DNA from: an uncultured Latescibacterota bacterium
Lineage (GTDB): Bacteria; Latescibacterota; UBA2968
DNA: 64,000 bases
Assembly: GCA_951812755.1 (NCBI GenBank)
Contig: OX638329.1
Location: 543,339-607,338, forward strand
Reading direction: 5' to 3'
In this document: positions 25,488-34,100 of the stretch, in pieces
How positions within the stretch are numbered: position 1 is the first letter of the stretch
Layout of the letters: each line of letters begins with the position of its first letter
Made by a program: the position numbers and the translations under genes
Notes under the pieces: model-generated
Databases searched by the model: none
Seen by the model: only the letters and a program-made list of their open reading frames with translations
What the model was told of the DNA's origin: nothing

Positions 25488-26549
25488 CTATCCGAGTAGC
25501 GCACCACAATCCCAATCCTGATATGCTTTTATTGCATTTCGAACCGAGAATGCGCGCTTCCAGATGATTGGACAGAAGACACACGATAGCACGGATAGGC
25601 GATAATCGTATTCGAATTGGTCTCGGCTGTAATTTTCGATGCCGCCAGCTATGAGCCTTTTATAATAGAAATCCATGAGGGGGCCTTCGAGTGCTTTTCG
25701 TTCAGATGTCCCGTGGATCAGCATGTAGGCGAGGTCGTAAGCACCCAGTCCTCGTTTATAGGTTTCCCAATCGAAGAGGATGAGCCGGTCCTTTGAGGGA
25801 TTTTTCGGGTAAAAGAGGTTCCACAAGTGCGCGTCGCCGTGTAGCATTGTGATATTTTGGCCGTTTGCAACACGCGCGAGGAATATATCGGGATATCCCT
25901 GGATGACGCGCTCCATTATTTCGATGTGTGCGGGATCGAGGTCGTCGCCCAGTTCGTTTGTTAGTGGCTTCAGAGCTTCTTCAAAGTTGGCGCAGCTATC
26001 GCGCACGTCTTTTTCAGCTATTGCCTGAGCCATGCGGAGGGGACCACCGGCTTGCATCATGAACGGCCATTCGTCCAGGCGTGGATCATTCCACCATCGG
26101 ATGTGATATTTGAGCAGTTCTTCAATTACGGCTTTGTGGGGGTGATGGGGAAGTGCCCTGGGGTTATCCTCGTGTGTCACCGATAGGTCTGGCATGAGAT
26201 AGTGGCAATTTTTTTTGTTGTGATCAAATCCACAGTCGAAAACGGGACAGACAGAAGTATCCGGCGTTTTTGGCGCGAGTTCATTGTAGAATGTCCATTC
26301 GATGACGCCGCCTCCGAACCATCCCTTTCGATAGATTTTTAACACGATTGCATTTGGAATATCACCCATGTAGTCTTCGCTGAATGTCAGCGATAGCCTG
26401 TCCCACTCCGCGCACGATGACTCGAATGAGTCCGTTTTTTTGATGGATGTCACCGAACCCGATTTCAGGAATCCGTTGCGACCAAATCGATCCGTTAAGA
26501 GCGCAGGTGTCAGTTGTTCGGCATGGGTGATGGGTTCTGATAATTTCAT
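25488..26549 (-). CDS. Aminoglycoside phosphotransferase/choline-kinase-like (APH) protein
   Basis: 353 aa kinase-like fold. The Brenner motif NITMLHGDAHLWNLFYP carries the catalytic Asp and Asn, and LILFDWETYKRGLGAYDLAY the metal-binding Asp. The N-terminal lobe shows VLKIYRKG for the ATP-binding Lys. Many such proteins phosphorylate small alcohols rather than drugs, so resistance should not be assumed. Stand-alone gene with its own terminator. Confidence 0.85.
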   Translation of the reverse strand: MKLSEPITHAEQLTPALLTDRFGRNGFLKSGSVTSIKKTDSFESSCAEWDRLSLTFSEDYMGDIPNAIVLKIYRKGWFGGGVIEWTFYNELAPKTPDTSVCPVFDCGFDHNKKNCHYLMPDLSVTHEDNPRALPHHPHKAVIEELLKYHIRWWNDPRLDEWPFMMQAGGPLRMAQAIAEKDVRDSCANFEEALKPLTNELGDDLDPAHIEIMERVIQGYPDIFLARVANGQNITMLHGDAHLWNLFYPKNPSKDRLILFDWETYKRGLGAYDLAYMLIHGTSERKALEGPLMDFYYKRLIAGGIENYSRDQFEYDYRLSVLSCVFCPIIWKRAFSVRNAIKAYQDWDCGALLG

Positions 26550-26619
26550 TAATTCGTTTTCTGGAAATAAAGACGTATTGAAGGAACACAGATTGTTTTG
26601 TCTTCATACAAAGATCATG

Positions 26620-26868
26620 CTATAATGCGTTCGATAACGCAGCATGCCACCCTTTAGGCAACACATCGCCAGCGAAACGAACAAGGGTATGATCTATATC
26701 TTTTTTAATGGCGATATTCGCAATCACTTGACGACTCGGGTCATGGGCGACAAATTGCACTTTGGTGGGCCAATCGTGTTCGTCAGTGTCTGTAACCTCG
26801 AATAATAACCATTCATTTGGATATTTGTCGAAGTATGGCGCAATCAGTTGGTCTAAATCGAGGATCAT
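26620..26868 (-). CDS. Small hypothetical protein
   Basis: 82 aa acidic protein starting MILDLDQLIAPYFDKYPNEW; the ribosome site AAGGAGACATCATC is good. No family recognised. Its pattern of alternating strands (KVQFVAHDPSRQVIANIAIK) suggests a small alpha/beta fold. 70 bp upstream of the phosphotransferase-like start, same strand. Confidence 0.6.
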   Translation of the reverse strand: MILDLDQLIAPYFDKYPNEWLLFEVTDTDEHDWPTKVQFVAHDPSRQVIANIAIKKDIDHTLVRFAGDVLPKGWHAALSNAL

Positions 26869-26962
26869 GATGATGTCTCCTTGAAGGCTGCGACAAAATC
26901 GTTGTTATTAAAAATAAAGCCAGAGTTTCGCGTGGCGTCAAGGGTCAAAAAAGGAGAGAGTT

Positions 26963-28588
26963 ATGTCCGGCATAGATGTGGGACAGATTGGATGGAAGGC
27001 TGAGAGCAAGACGGGTGTTGTGGCGGCGGGGGGTGCAGGTGCTGTGGCAGCGGGTGTTGAGATTTTGGATAGGGGGGGCAATGCGGCCGATGCAGCCGCT
27101 GCGACTATTTTTGCGCTTAATGTCACGGATCACGGTGCGTGTTCGATTGGTGGAGAGGTTCCGCTTCTTATTTTTGATGCTGAGACTTCAGAGGTGAAGT
27201 CGCTGAGCGGACAGGGGCGGGCACCGCGTTCTCAAGAGGCGATTGACTGGTATATGAAGAATGGTATTCCCGGCGATGGGGATATGAAGATGGCGCCTGT
27301 GCCGTCGGTTGTGGATTTGTGTATTACGACGCTCAGGCGATACGGCACGATGTCTTTTGAAGAGATTATCGCTCCTGTGCTTGCTTTGTTGGATGCGGGG
27401 GAGGATGACTGGCATCCCAATCTTGCGAGGACGTTGCGAAAACTAATTGAGGAAGAGCATCTGACGTCGGGTAGTCGGGAGGAGAAATTGCAAGCTGCCT
27501 CGGATCGCTTTTACGGGCGCAATAAGTATCGCAATGATATTGCCGAGGAGCTTGAGGCTTTTTATATCGCAAAGGGGGGCTTTTTGCGGCGGGAAGATCT
27601 GGCGACGCATATTACGACGATTGAAGATCCGGTTACGGTTTCTTATCGGGGGTACACGGTTTGCAAATGTGGGCCGTGGACACAGGGTCCATATTTGTGT
27701 CAGGCGTTGCGCTTGCTTGAGAAATTTGATGTCAAAGCGATGGGTCATTGTTCGGCGGATTATATTCATGTGGTTACGGAAGCGATCAAGCTCGCGATGG
27801 CGGACCGCGATGCGTATTATGCCGATCCCGATTTTTCGGGTGTGCCTCTGGGTGGGTTGCTTTCCGATGCGTACACGGATATGCGCGTGCCGCTTATCGA
27901 TATGCAGACGGCTTCTCTTGAGGCGCGTCCGGGCGATCCGTATCTGATGCAGCCGGTTGTGGATGGTGGTGTGTTTCGTCCGGGTACGGGGGGTACGACG
28001 ACCTGTGTGGTGGCAGATCGCTGGGGCAATGTGGTCGCGGCTACGCCGAGTGCCAATGTTCACCGGCCCACGATTGATGGGGGGAGTACGGGTGTTACTT
28101 ATGGCAATCGCCTGCGGAGTCTCAATACGACGGCGGGTCATCCGAATTGTATCCAGCCGGGGAAGCGTCCGCGCATTACGCTGACGCCTACGCTGGTGTT
28201 GAAAGATGGGCAGCCGATTCTGGGTATTAGTGTTGCGGGTGGGGATTTGCAGGATCAGGCGACTTTGAATTTGTTGCTGGATTTTGTCGAGTTTGGGATT
28301 ATGCCGGAGGAGGCTGTTACTGCGCCTCGTTTTGCGACGGCACATCATCACGATTCTTTTGATCCTAATCCCATTCGCGAGCAGACGTTCAAACAGGCCG
28401 GGTCGTTGACGCTGAACGATGCGATAGGTCGGGATGTGCAGGACGATCTCGCCTCGCGGGGGCATCAGGTCGAGGCGAAAGCATCTAATATTGCGACGCC
28501 TGTTATGGTTTATGTCAATCGGGAAGAGGGCAGGTATTACGCGGCGGGTGATCCCAAGGCGGGGCGTCACGCGGCGGGGAATATATAA
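26963..28588 (+). CDS. Gamma-glutamyltransferase-family Ntn hydrolase
   Basis: 541 aa, the usual length. The N-terminal part has GGNAADAAAATIFALNVT and GACSIGGEVPLLIFDAET; the self-cleavage and catalytic threonine lies in GTGGTTTCVVADRWGNVVAA near residue 350, where the canonical motif is TTHxSVVD. Downstream KRPRITLTPTLVLKDGQP and GISVAGGDLQDQ correspond to the oxyanion and substrate loops. No signal peptide, unlike periplasmic GGT of E. coli, so an intracellular acylase- or gamma-glutamyl-hydrolase-like role is likely. Start follows AAAGGAGAGAGTT. Confidence 0.9.
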   Translation: MSGIDVGQIGWKAESKTGVVAAGGAGAVAAGVEILDRGGNAADAAAATIFALNVTDHGACSIGGEVPLLIFDAETSEVKSLSGQGRAPRSQEAIDWYMKNGIPGDGDMKMAPVPSVVDLCITTLRRYGTMSFEEIIAPVLALLDAGEDDWHPNLARTLRKLIEEEHLTSGSREEKLQAASDRFYGRNKYRNDIAEELEAFYIAKGGFLRREDLATHITTIEDPVTVSYRGYTVCKCGPWTQGPYLCQALRLLEKFDVKAMGHCSADYIHVVTEAIKLAMADRDAYYADPDFSGVPLGGLLSDAYTDMRVPLIDMQTASLEARPGDPYLMQPVVDGGVFRPGTGGTTTCVVADRWGNVVAATPSANVHRPTIDGGSTGVTYGNRLRSLNTTAGHPNCIQPGKRPRITLTPTLVLKDGQPILGISVAGGDLQDQATLNLLLDFVEFGIMPEEAVTAPRFATAHHHDSFDPNPIREQTFKQAGSLTLNDAIGRDVQDDLASRGHQVEAKASNIATPVMVYVNREEGRYYAAGDPKAGRHAAGNI

Positions 28589-28589
28589 T

Positions 28590-31500
28590 CTAATTTGTTT
28601 TTTGATTTTTAATGCCCAGTTTTTCCATTTTGCTATACAGTGTAGAAGGCGGTAATTCCAGCAGCGTCGCCGCTCCCTTAGCCCCCTTTATCTGCCAATT
28701 GGTGGCTTCGAGCACGCGGAGGATGTAGCGGCGTTCAAATTCCTGCAAAGGCACGACTTCGCGGTCTTGAAAAGCGGAGAAGGTGCGCTGCTTATGATCT
28801 TGATATGCACTTTCGATCTGAGAACCATACAAGATGACATTCCCCACTTCGATTTGAGAATCAGTACACAAGACGACTGCCCGCTGTATCGTATGCTCCA
28901 ACTCCCGCACATTGCCCGGCCAATCGTAGCTTTGCAACACCTCGATAACCTCTGGCATTAAGGGACCAATTTGCTTGCCCAGATGCCCTGCCATACGATC
29001 CTTGAAATACTCGGTCAGGTCCGGTATATCCTCCTTGCGCTCGCGTAGCGGTGGCAAATACATCAGAAAGGCATTGAGACGGTAATAGAGATCCTCCCGG
29101 AAATCACCTGTACTGACCATCTCCTTCAAGTCGCGATTCGTCGCTGCCACAATCCGTGTCTTTGCCATCCGCGTCTCGCTGCTCCCAACCCGCTCAAACC
29201 TGCCCTCTTCCAACAAGCGCAACAGCTTGGCCTGCGTTTCCACAGCCATATCGCCGATCTCATCCAAAAAGAGCGTGCCACCCTCTGCCAGTTCCACCCT
29301 GCCCAATCTGTGAGAAACTGCGCTGGTAAAAGCTCCTCTCTCGTGACCAAACAGTTCGCTATCGATCAACGCTCTAGGCAATGCACCACAACTGACCTCT
29401 ATAAAAGGGCCATCGCTATGGGCACTCAGCGCGTGTAGTGCCCGCGCAGCCAGCCCCTTGCCCACCCCTGTCTCGCCCAGAATCAGCACGGTCATATCGG
29501 TAGATGCAATTTTTTCAAGATTGATTTGAAATTGGCGCAAGGCCGCGCTATGACCGATAAACTTCTGGCTTCCTCGACGGTTGATTACGTCCGTCCATGC
29601 TTCGATACGCGGGTCTTCTGTGATCGAGAGTCGCGCTTGCGTTACCTCTGAGTAATTGAGGTCGCGATCTATCGCTCGGACCTGAAATGTGTAGTCTCCC
29701 GGCGGCAAGTCCCGGTAAAAGGCACGCATCTTTCGGGTCGCTGGTTGCCAGTCGGGGTCGTAGCCCCTCAGGCGATAGATGTAGAGCATGTCGCGCGGAT
29801 GTGTGGAAAAGCTCAGGCCCTTATACTCGAAAATCACCTGCTGATTTGCAGCAGATACGATGCCTTCCTTCAGGTTCCCATAGACCTTATCGGCGATCAC
29901 CTGGAGTAAGCGAATCTGGGGCGGAGTTTGCCGTTGACGGTAGCGTATGATAGAACCCAGGACAGTACCAAACCAGAAGGTGCCATCGCGGTCTTCGAAT
30001 ATCTGGGAAACCGATCCTATATGCGGTGAGTTGATGGTCTGGAAAAGCTGGCCATCGTAGTGCACCACACCGCCTTCTGTACCGAGCCAAAGGTGGCCTT
30101 GCCGATCCTCGAACAGACAACGGATGCGGTTATTCGGCAGACCGTCTTCAGTCGTGAACGTGTGAAAAGTGTGACCATCAAAACGAATGAGACTGCTCAA
30201 AGTGGCGACCCACAGGTTGCCAGCACGGTCTAAGAGCAGGTCAGTGACCCTGTGGTCTATCAGCCCATCTTCAATCCCATAAAATTTAAGACCTTCTTCG
30301 GGATGCCAGCGAGCGAAGCCCTTGTCGCTAACTGAGAAATTGCGACAGGTCAAATGAAAATAGATCTCGCCATTGCGCCCGGCAATCACAGTGCCGACGC
30401 TGTCGTAAGGATGTTTCTCTTCTTCCTCCTCAAAAATGGTTTGGAACTGCTCGTCCCGCTGGTAAATGAGCTTTAATGGACTGACCAAAAGCTCTTCTCT
30501 CTCGCTTATGGTGCCCTTTTCCCAATAACCGAAAAGGAATTTACCTTGCGAGTCCTGGGTGATTGCGCTGATACTCCTTTCATCTAAATCCGCAGCTATT
30601 TTCATTTTTTTGAGTTCTTGTCCATCGTAGTGGAACAGGCCGTTGAGGCCGCCAAACCACAGATACCCCTCGTGGTCCTCGTAGATAGAGAAACAGTTGT
30701 CGATATCAAAATCATGCTCGGTGCCTACAAATGCAAAGTGCTCGCCATCGAAGCGGACGACGCTTTCGGTCAGGTTGGTGAGAAGAGGTGACACAGACCC
30801 GATCCATATATCACCTTGCCGGTCTTGTACGATCTGCGAGATAACACTCACGTCTTTGGATAATCCTGCATTGAGGTTAAAAACGCTGATACTATGCTCA
30901 TCGTAGAGCAAGACGCCACCCCAGGTGGCAAACCAAAACTGATACTCGCGATCCTGAAACACTGCTTTGACTGCGGAACATGGCAGGCCATCTGCAGTGG
31001 TAAATCGGCTGAACCCGTCACCGTCCTGGTACAATATCCCGTCCGAGGTGCAGAACCACATTCGTCCGTCACGGTCACACTGAATTTTGCGCAGTGTGCC
31101 ATCTAAATCTACCTGAACAGACTGGAAGGCACCATCGGCGTAGCACCAGAGTCCGTCTTGATGTCCAAACCGACCGATCCACACCTTGCCGGTATGGTCC
31201 CTGTCCACGACATAGGAGGTCCCATCTCGGGGAAAACCGTCTTTCTCCTCATAGCGGTGGAAGGATGTGCCATCGAAGCGGATGAGGTAATCAAAACCAA
31301 ACCACAGATGACCTTGCGGATCCTGGGTGATACCCCAACAATAGTTGGACCACCCAGGAGAAGGAGGCTGCTGGTATTGCTGGAGATAGAGAGGAATCAT
31401 GTCGTGGAAAGCATTACCATCGTAATACCCCAGGGTAAGGGTGCCGCCGAACCATATACGGCCCTGGCGATCCTCGTAGATGGTCGTCACTACCCGGCCT

Positions 31501-31808
31501 GCAATGCCGTCGTCTTCCAAATGGTGGAACACGTTCCCTTCGTACCAGCAGACGCCATTTGCTGTACCGAACCACAATCGATTTTGACTATCCTTGTAAA
31601 TAAAAAAAATCTGGTCGTGAACAAGACCGTCCTGTTGGGTAAATGTCTGGAACTCGTCTCCATCGAAGCGACTGACGCCATTATCCCAGGTGGCGAACCA
31701 GAGATACCTTTCGCTGTCCTCAGCAATGTGTTCAACGCGCATCCCGGCCAGGCCATCGGCCATAGAATAAGTCCGATAGGTGCCCGTGCGGTCAAGTGAC
31801 TTGGTCAT
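28590..31808 (-). CDS. Propeller-sensor sigma-54-dependent transcriptional activator
   Basis: About 1072 aa. Residues 1-640 are about 14 'two-component-propeller' blades (DRQGRIWFGGTL, EDRQGHLWLGTEGG types), followed by a Y_Y_Y domain (about 650-720, PGDYTFQVRAID). Then comes an AAA+ sigma-54 interaction domain: Walker A GETGVGKG near 779, loop GAFTSA near 825, ELFGHERG and FLDEIGDM. A C-terminal Fis-type HTH has GAATLLELPPSTLYSKMEKL. No signal peptide or membrane helix separates sensor and AAA+ parts, so the whole protein appears cytosolic. ATG 31808 has AAGGG at better spacing than ATG 31814. It faces away from the sigma-54 promoter at 32088. Confidence 0.9.
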   Translation of the reverse strand: MTKSLDRTGTYRTYSMADGLAGMRVEHIAEDSERYLWFATWDNGVSRFDGDEFQTFTQQDGLVHDQIFFIYKDSQNRLWFGTANGVCWYEGNVFHHLEDDGIAGRVVTTIYEDRQGRIWFGGTLTLGYYDGNAFHDMIPLYLQQYQQPPSPGWSNYCWGITQDPQGHLWFGFDYLIRFDGTSFHRYEEKDGFPRDGTSYVVDRDHTGKVWIGRFGHQDGLWCYADGAFQSVQVDLDGTLRKIQCDRDGRMWFCTSDGILYQDGDGFSRFTTADGLPCSAVKAVFQDREYQFWFATWGGVLLYDEHSISVFNLNAGLSKDVSVISQIVQDRQGDIWIGSVSPLLTNLTESVVRFDGEHFAFVGTEHDFDIDNCFSIYEDHEGYLWFGGLNGLFHYDGQELKKMKIAADLDERSISAITQDSQGKFLFGYWEKGTISEREELLVSPLKLIYQRDEQFQTIFEEEEEKHPYDSVGTVIAGRNGEIYFHLTCRNFSVSDKGFARWHPEEGLKFYGIEDGLIDHRVTDLLLDRAGNLWVATLSSLIRFDGHTFHTFTTEDGLPNNRIRCLFEDRQGHLWLGTEGGVVHYDGQLFQTINSPHIGSVSQIFEDRDGTFWFGTVLGSIIRYRQRQTPPQIRLLQVIADKVYGNLKEGIVSAANQQVIFEYKGLSFSTHPRDMLYIYRLRGYDPDWQPATRKMRAFYRDLPPGDYTFQVRAIDRDLNYSEVTQARLSITEDPRIEAWTDVINRRGSQKFIGHSAALRQFQINLEKIASTDMTVLILGETGVGKGLAARALHALSAHSDGPFIEVSCGALPRALIDSELFGHERGAFTSAVSHRLGRVELAEGGTLFLDEIGDMAVETQAKLLRLLEEGRFERVGSSETRMAKTRIVAATNRDLKEMVSTGDFREDLYYRLNAFLMYLPPLRERKEDIPDLTEYFKDRMAGHLGKQIGPLMPEVIEVLQSYDWPGNVRELEHTIQRAVVLCTDSQIEVGNVILYGSQIESAYQDHKQRTFSAFQDREVVPLQEFERRYILRVLEATNWQIKGAKGAATLLELPPSTLYSKMEKLGIKNQKTN

Positions 31809-31930
31809 GGACATACCCTTAATGATATGGGTAAAAAACTGGTCTATAAATGGGTCTTATCTGTACGACTAAATAATAATCAGGTTTGCCAAATATTCAA
31901 ATACAAATATCACTAATATCATATAGTTTG

Positions 31931-31969
31931 TGGTCGGTATTATGTCTCAATAAGTCGATATACCGACCA
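31931..31969. promoter_or_regulatory. Inverted repeat, candidate enhancer site for the sigma-54 activator
   Basis: TGGTCGGTAT at 31931-31940 and its exact complement ATACCGACCA at 31960-31969, spacer 19 bp. It lies 120-160 bp upstream of the sigma-54 promoter, the usual place for enhancer-binding proteins, and close to the activator's own start. Confidence 0.5.
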
Positions 31970-31975
31970 ATATGG

Positions 31976-32038
31976 GAGCCAATTCGACTATTTTAAGACG
32001 ATACTTCGTCTTATTTCGCAGTTAGATTGGCTCTTTTT
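31976..32038 (+). terminator. Nested hairpin, possible terminator or attenuator
   Basis: Outer arms GAGCCAAT / ATTGGCTC enclose an inner hairpin AAGACGA / TCGTCTT; five T follow. No transcript is known to enter from the left, so it could also be a cruciform binding site. Confidence 0.4.
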
Positions 32039-32087
32039 AGTTGTAAAACAACCCTTTACGAGTATAGGCATTTGGAACACGCTCACA

Positions 32088-32104
32088 TTGGCACACTTTT
32101 TGCT
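32088..32104 (+). promoter_or_regulatory. Sigma-54 promoter (-24/-12)
   Basis: TTGGCACACTTTTTGCT: GG at 32090-32091 and GC at 32102-32103 with exact 10-nt spacing, a consensus match. Transcription would start near 32115, giving a leader of about 275 nt before the regulator gene at 32392. Confidence 0.75.
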
Positions 32105-32300
32105 TAATAACTGATGTTACGCATGTCTCTCATTTCTGTCATGCAGAGAGGGCGCAATGAATCACCTGCGCCCGACAGCCATTAGGCTGACGAAGTATCC
32201 TTTATCTGTGCGTTGACAGAAGACGAACTGCTATACTGACGTTGTGCTGTGTGTACGCAGTTATACACCGCTGCTTCGACTCCGCTGTGCTCCGTTCAGA
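32105..32300 (+). repeat. Degenerate MITE-A relative
   Basis: Shares AACTGATGTTACGCATGTC, TGACAGAAGACGAACTGCTA-like and CTTCGACTCCGCTGTGCTCC blocks with the MITE-A copies, but lacks the TTTTAAAACAG ends and has extra interior sequence. An old or partial copy in the leader of the 32392 gene. Confidence 0.55.
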
Positions 32301-32391
32301 ACATCAGTAACTCAGAGTTCATCTGATGCAGGCGATATATTGCCCAATGCCCGGTCTCTTTCGTAGCGAAATTCAGCAATGCGGGGGATGT

Positions 32392-33108
32392 ATGGACAAG
32401 CAGAAAATTCTGATTGCAGATCATGAGCCACTCGTAATCTCAGCACTTGAAAAATTCCTGAGAGACAAGTCGTATGAAATATTCACTGCGGAAAATGGGC
32501 ACAAAAGCCTTGAAATTTTGCACAAGGAGAAAATTGACCTCGCTGTGGTTGAGGCACAGGTAGTGGATATGGATGGGATAACACTGCTGACGCATGTGCA
32601 GGCAGAGAAAATTCAGACAGCTATACTGATCATGACGAGTTTGGGATCCGCAGAATTGGGCGAGCAACTGATCAAGGCCGGTGCCGTGAGTGTACTTGAT
32701 AAACCCATAGCGAGAGATAGATTTTTGACCAAAGTAAAAAGATATATGCCATCACAGTATATGTGGAAAGACCGGTTGGAATCATTTTTGGAAGATAATT
32801 ACAGCAATCCAGAACTGAAATTTGAAGACATCATGCACTATTTCAAGTTTTCTAAGACCTATGGATATGAATTGTTCAAAAAATATTTTGGCGAATCATT
32901 CAGGATGTGCCTGCGAAATGTGCGCATGGCAAAGGCTGAAGAAGCGTTGAAGTACACATCCGATTCCATTTCAGAAATTGCTTATCGGTGTGGTTTTACG
33001 TCCTTATCGACTTTTAGCAAGGTTTTCAAAGCAACGTATGGAGATAATCCAACCACATATCGGAAATTCCATTTCAGAAATTACTTATCTACTGATGTTA
33101 CGCACTAG
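32392..33108 (+). CDS. AraC-family regulator with pseudo-receiver domain
   Basis: 238 aa from ATG 32392 (MDKQKILIADHEPLVISAL), with GGGGG 6-10 bases upstream. Residues 1-120 form a CheY-like receiver keeping the acidic pair (ADHE) and the Lys (VLDKPIA). The phosphorylated Asp is replaced by Glu (DLAVVEAQVVDMDG), and the following Met-Pro is lost. Residues about 130-235 are an AraC double HTH (ISEIAYRCGFTSLSTFSKVF). The Glu may mimic a permanently active state. Located just behind a sigma-54 promoter. The last codons (STDVTH) come from a CTGATGTTACGCA repeat found at MITE borders. Confidence 0.85.
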   Translation: MDKQKILIADHEPLVISALEKFLRDKSYEIFTAENGHKSLEILHKEKIDLAVVEAQVVDMDGITLLTHVQAEKIQTAILIMTSLGSAELGEQLIKAGAVSVLDKPIARDRFLTKVKRYMPSQYMWKDRLESFLEDNYSNPELKFEDIMHYFKFSKTYGYELFKKYFGESFRMCLRNVRMAKAEEALKYTSDSISEIAYRCGFTSLSTFSKVFKATYGDNPTTYRKFHFRNYLSTDVTH

Positions 33109-33249
33109 TTGAAGAAAGGTGTATATTCAGAGGATGTAGAAAACCATCCGTGAGAAGTCGAATCAGTCCCCTTAAAAAATGATACTGGTAGATCAAAGTA
33201 TGGACAAAACCCTTTTAGAATTGTATAGCGATTATCTGCTTTCATCCTT

Positions 33250-33702
33250 ATTTGTGATGGCGAAACCATCGAAACGATCTATCAAAAACGATGGAAAGTG
33301 GAGACGTTTCATAAAACCCTCAAGTCCAATGCCGCCCTATCCAAGTCCCCAACAAGGCGCGTGCGTACACAAAGCAATCATTGTTTTTTGGCTATTTATG
33401 CCGCCGCTCAATTGGAAGGCCTGCGCGTCAAACATCACCTCAATCATTTTGCCCTCAGGTCAAGACTCTATGTTATCCCGGACTTTGATGGCAATGGTCA
33501 GGTTGGCTTTCTCGACTTATTGCTCTTTGTCGATGCGTTTGATTCCCGAGAAGGCCAGGAGAATTATGATGCAAAATACGATCTGAATGGTAATGGCGAG
33601 ATAGATTTTTCCGATTTTCTGCTCTTTATCGATAACTATGGCAAAGAGGTATCTACGCCCAGCGGTGGTGATAGCGGGGCGATGTATTGTCCCTTGATAT
33701 AA
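33250..33702 (+). pseudogene. IS4-type transposase C-terminal fragment fused to a dockerin-like module
   Basis: One frame gives ETIYQKRWKVETFHKTLK, which fits the IS4-family Y-(2)-R-(3)-E-(6)-K signature, then THRVRTQSNH-type and LNHFALRSRLYV ends of a DDE transposase. At 33476 it passes without a stop into PDFDGNGQVGFLDLLLFVDA, a paired EF-hand module nearly identical to that of the 36301 gene (36397-36608), including TPSGGDSGAM, then MYCPLI and a stop. The upstream transposase half is missing or out of frame. This is a recombination scar; a product from ATG 33298 is conceivable. Confidence 0.7.
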
Positions 33703-33792
33703 AATTCAGTCTGGCTTTTTTGTTTTTAATAATAATTATATCCTGTTTTAAAATAGTGCTTTATGAGCATAATTGTTTGGGTCAATTCACAG

Positions 33793-33808
33793 TGGCACGA
33801 AAATTGCA
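33793..33808 (+). promoter_or_regulatory. Sigma-54 promoter (-24/-12)
   Basis: TGGCACGAAAATTGCA: GG at 33794-33795 and GC at 33806-33807, exact 10-nt spacing. It would give a leader of about 425 nt before the kinase-fragment/activator genes, which would make a sigma-54 activator gene itself sigma-54 controlled. Confidence 0.75.
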
Positions 33809-33920
33809 CTTTATATCGTCACAGTTCTAATGCCATAAAAGCGTTGATGGTTGCGTTTAACTGGGAAAGTGAGGTGCGCGAGATATAAAAGTTGTGGATA
33901 GAGATTTATTAAAGCATTGT

Positions 33921-33991
33921 GCCGGGCAACTACTCCCATTTCACAGCCCGGCCTGGGGCGTCAGAGTTCCGGGAATAATTTCTGACGCCCC
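33921..33991 (+). terminator. Double GC hairpin, attenuator or terminator
   Basis: GCCGGGC / GCCCGGC (33921-33952) followed by GGGGCGTCAGA / TCTGACGCCCC (33955-33991). No T-run follows (TACTAAATT), so it is not a classical terminator; placed 115 nt after the sigma-54 promoter it may attenuate or protect the transcript. Confidence 0.5.
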
Positions 33992-34023
33992 TACTAAATT
34001 GGAGTGTAAAAACTGGGAGGCTG

Positions 34024-34100
34024 GCGACCCCAAAGCAGGTCGCGCGAGGTTGGAGAATGGGTGATCGCTTTCACGACGCAAGCCAAAAAGCTACGTAACC
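34024..34100 (+). ncRNA. Conserved leader motif copy 1, candidate structured RNA
   Basis: GCGACC / GGTCGC stem closing a CCAAAGCA loop, then GAATGGGTGATCGC and a hairpin ACGCAAGC..GCTACGT. About 80% identical to 48639-48713, and the similarity continues into GATATTGACTTATAGG. In the second copy GCGACC is GCGATC, which still pairs through G-U. It resembles no riboswitch I can name. Confidence 0.4.

Larger units (their letters stand above)
31815..32391. other. Divergent regulatory region between the two regulator genes
   Basis: 577 bp without a gene. In order it holds a 10-bp inverted repeat (31931-31969), a nested hairpin (31976-32038), a sigma-54 promoter (32088-32104) and a degenerate MITE-A relative (about 32105-32300). 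Confidence 0.7.

Noticed and set aside
25488-26549. Antibiotic resistance gene
   Set aside because: The fold is APH-like, but the family includes many metabolic kinases and nothing in the context points to drug resistance.
27443-28570. 375-codon minus-strand frame opposite the gamma-glutamyltransferase gene
   Set aside because: Arg-rich with no recognisable domain; the plus strand carries the family motifs.
34024-34100. Cyclic-di-GMP (GEMM-type) riboswitch, suggested by GACGCAAGCC
   Set aside because: The GGCAAACC half, the tetraloop-receptor arrangement and the second stem are missing; kept only as an unnamed candidate RNA.
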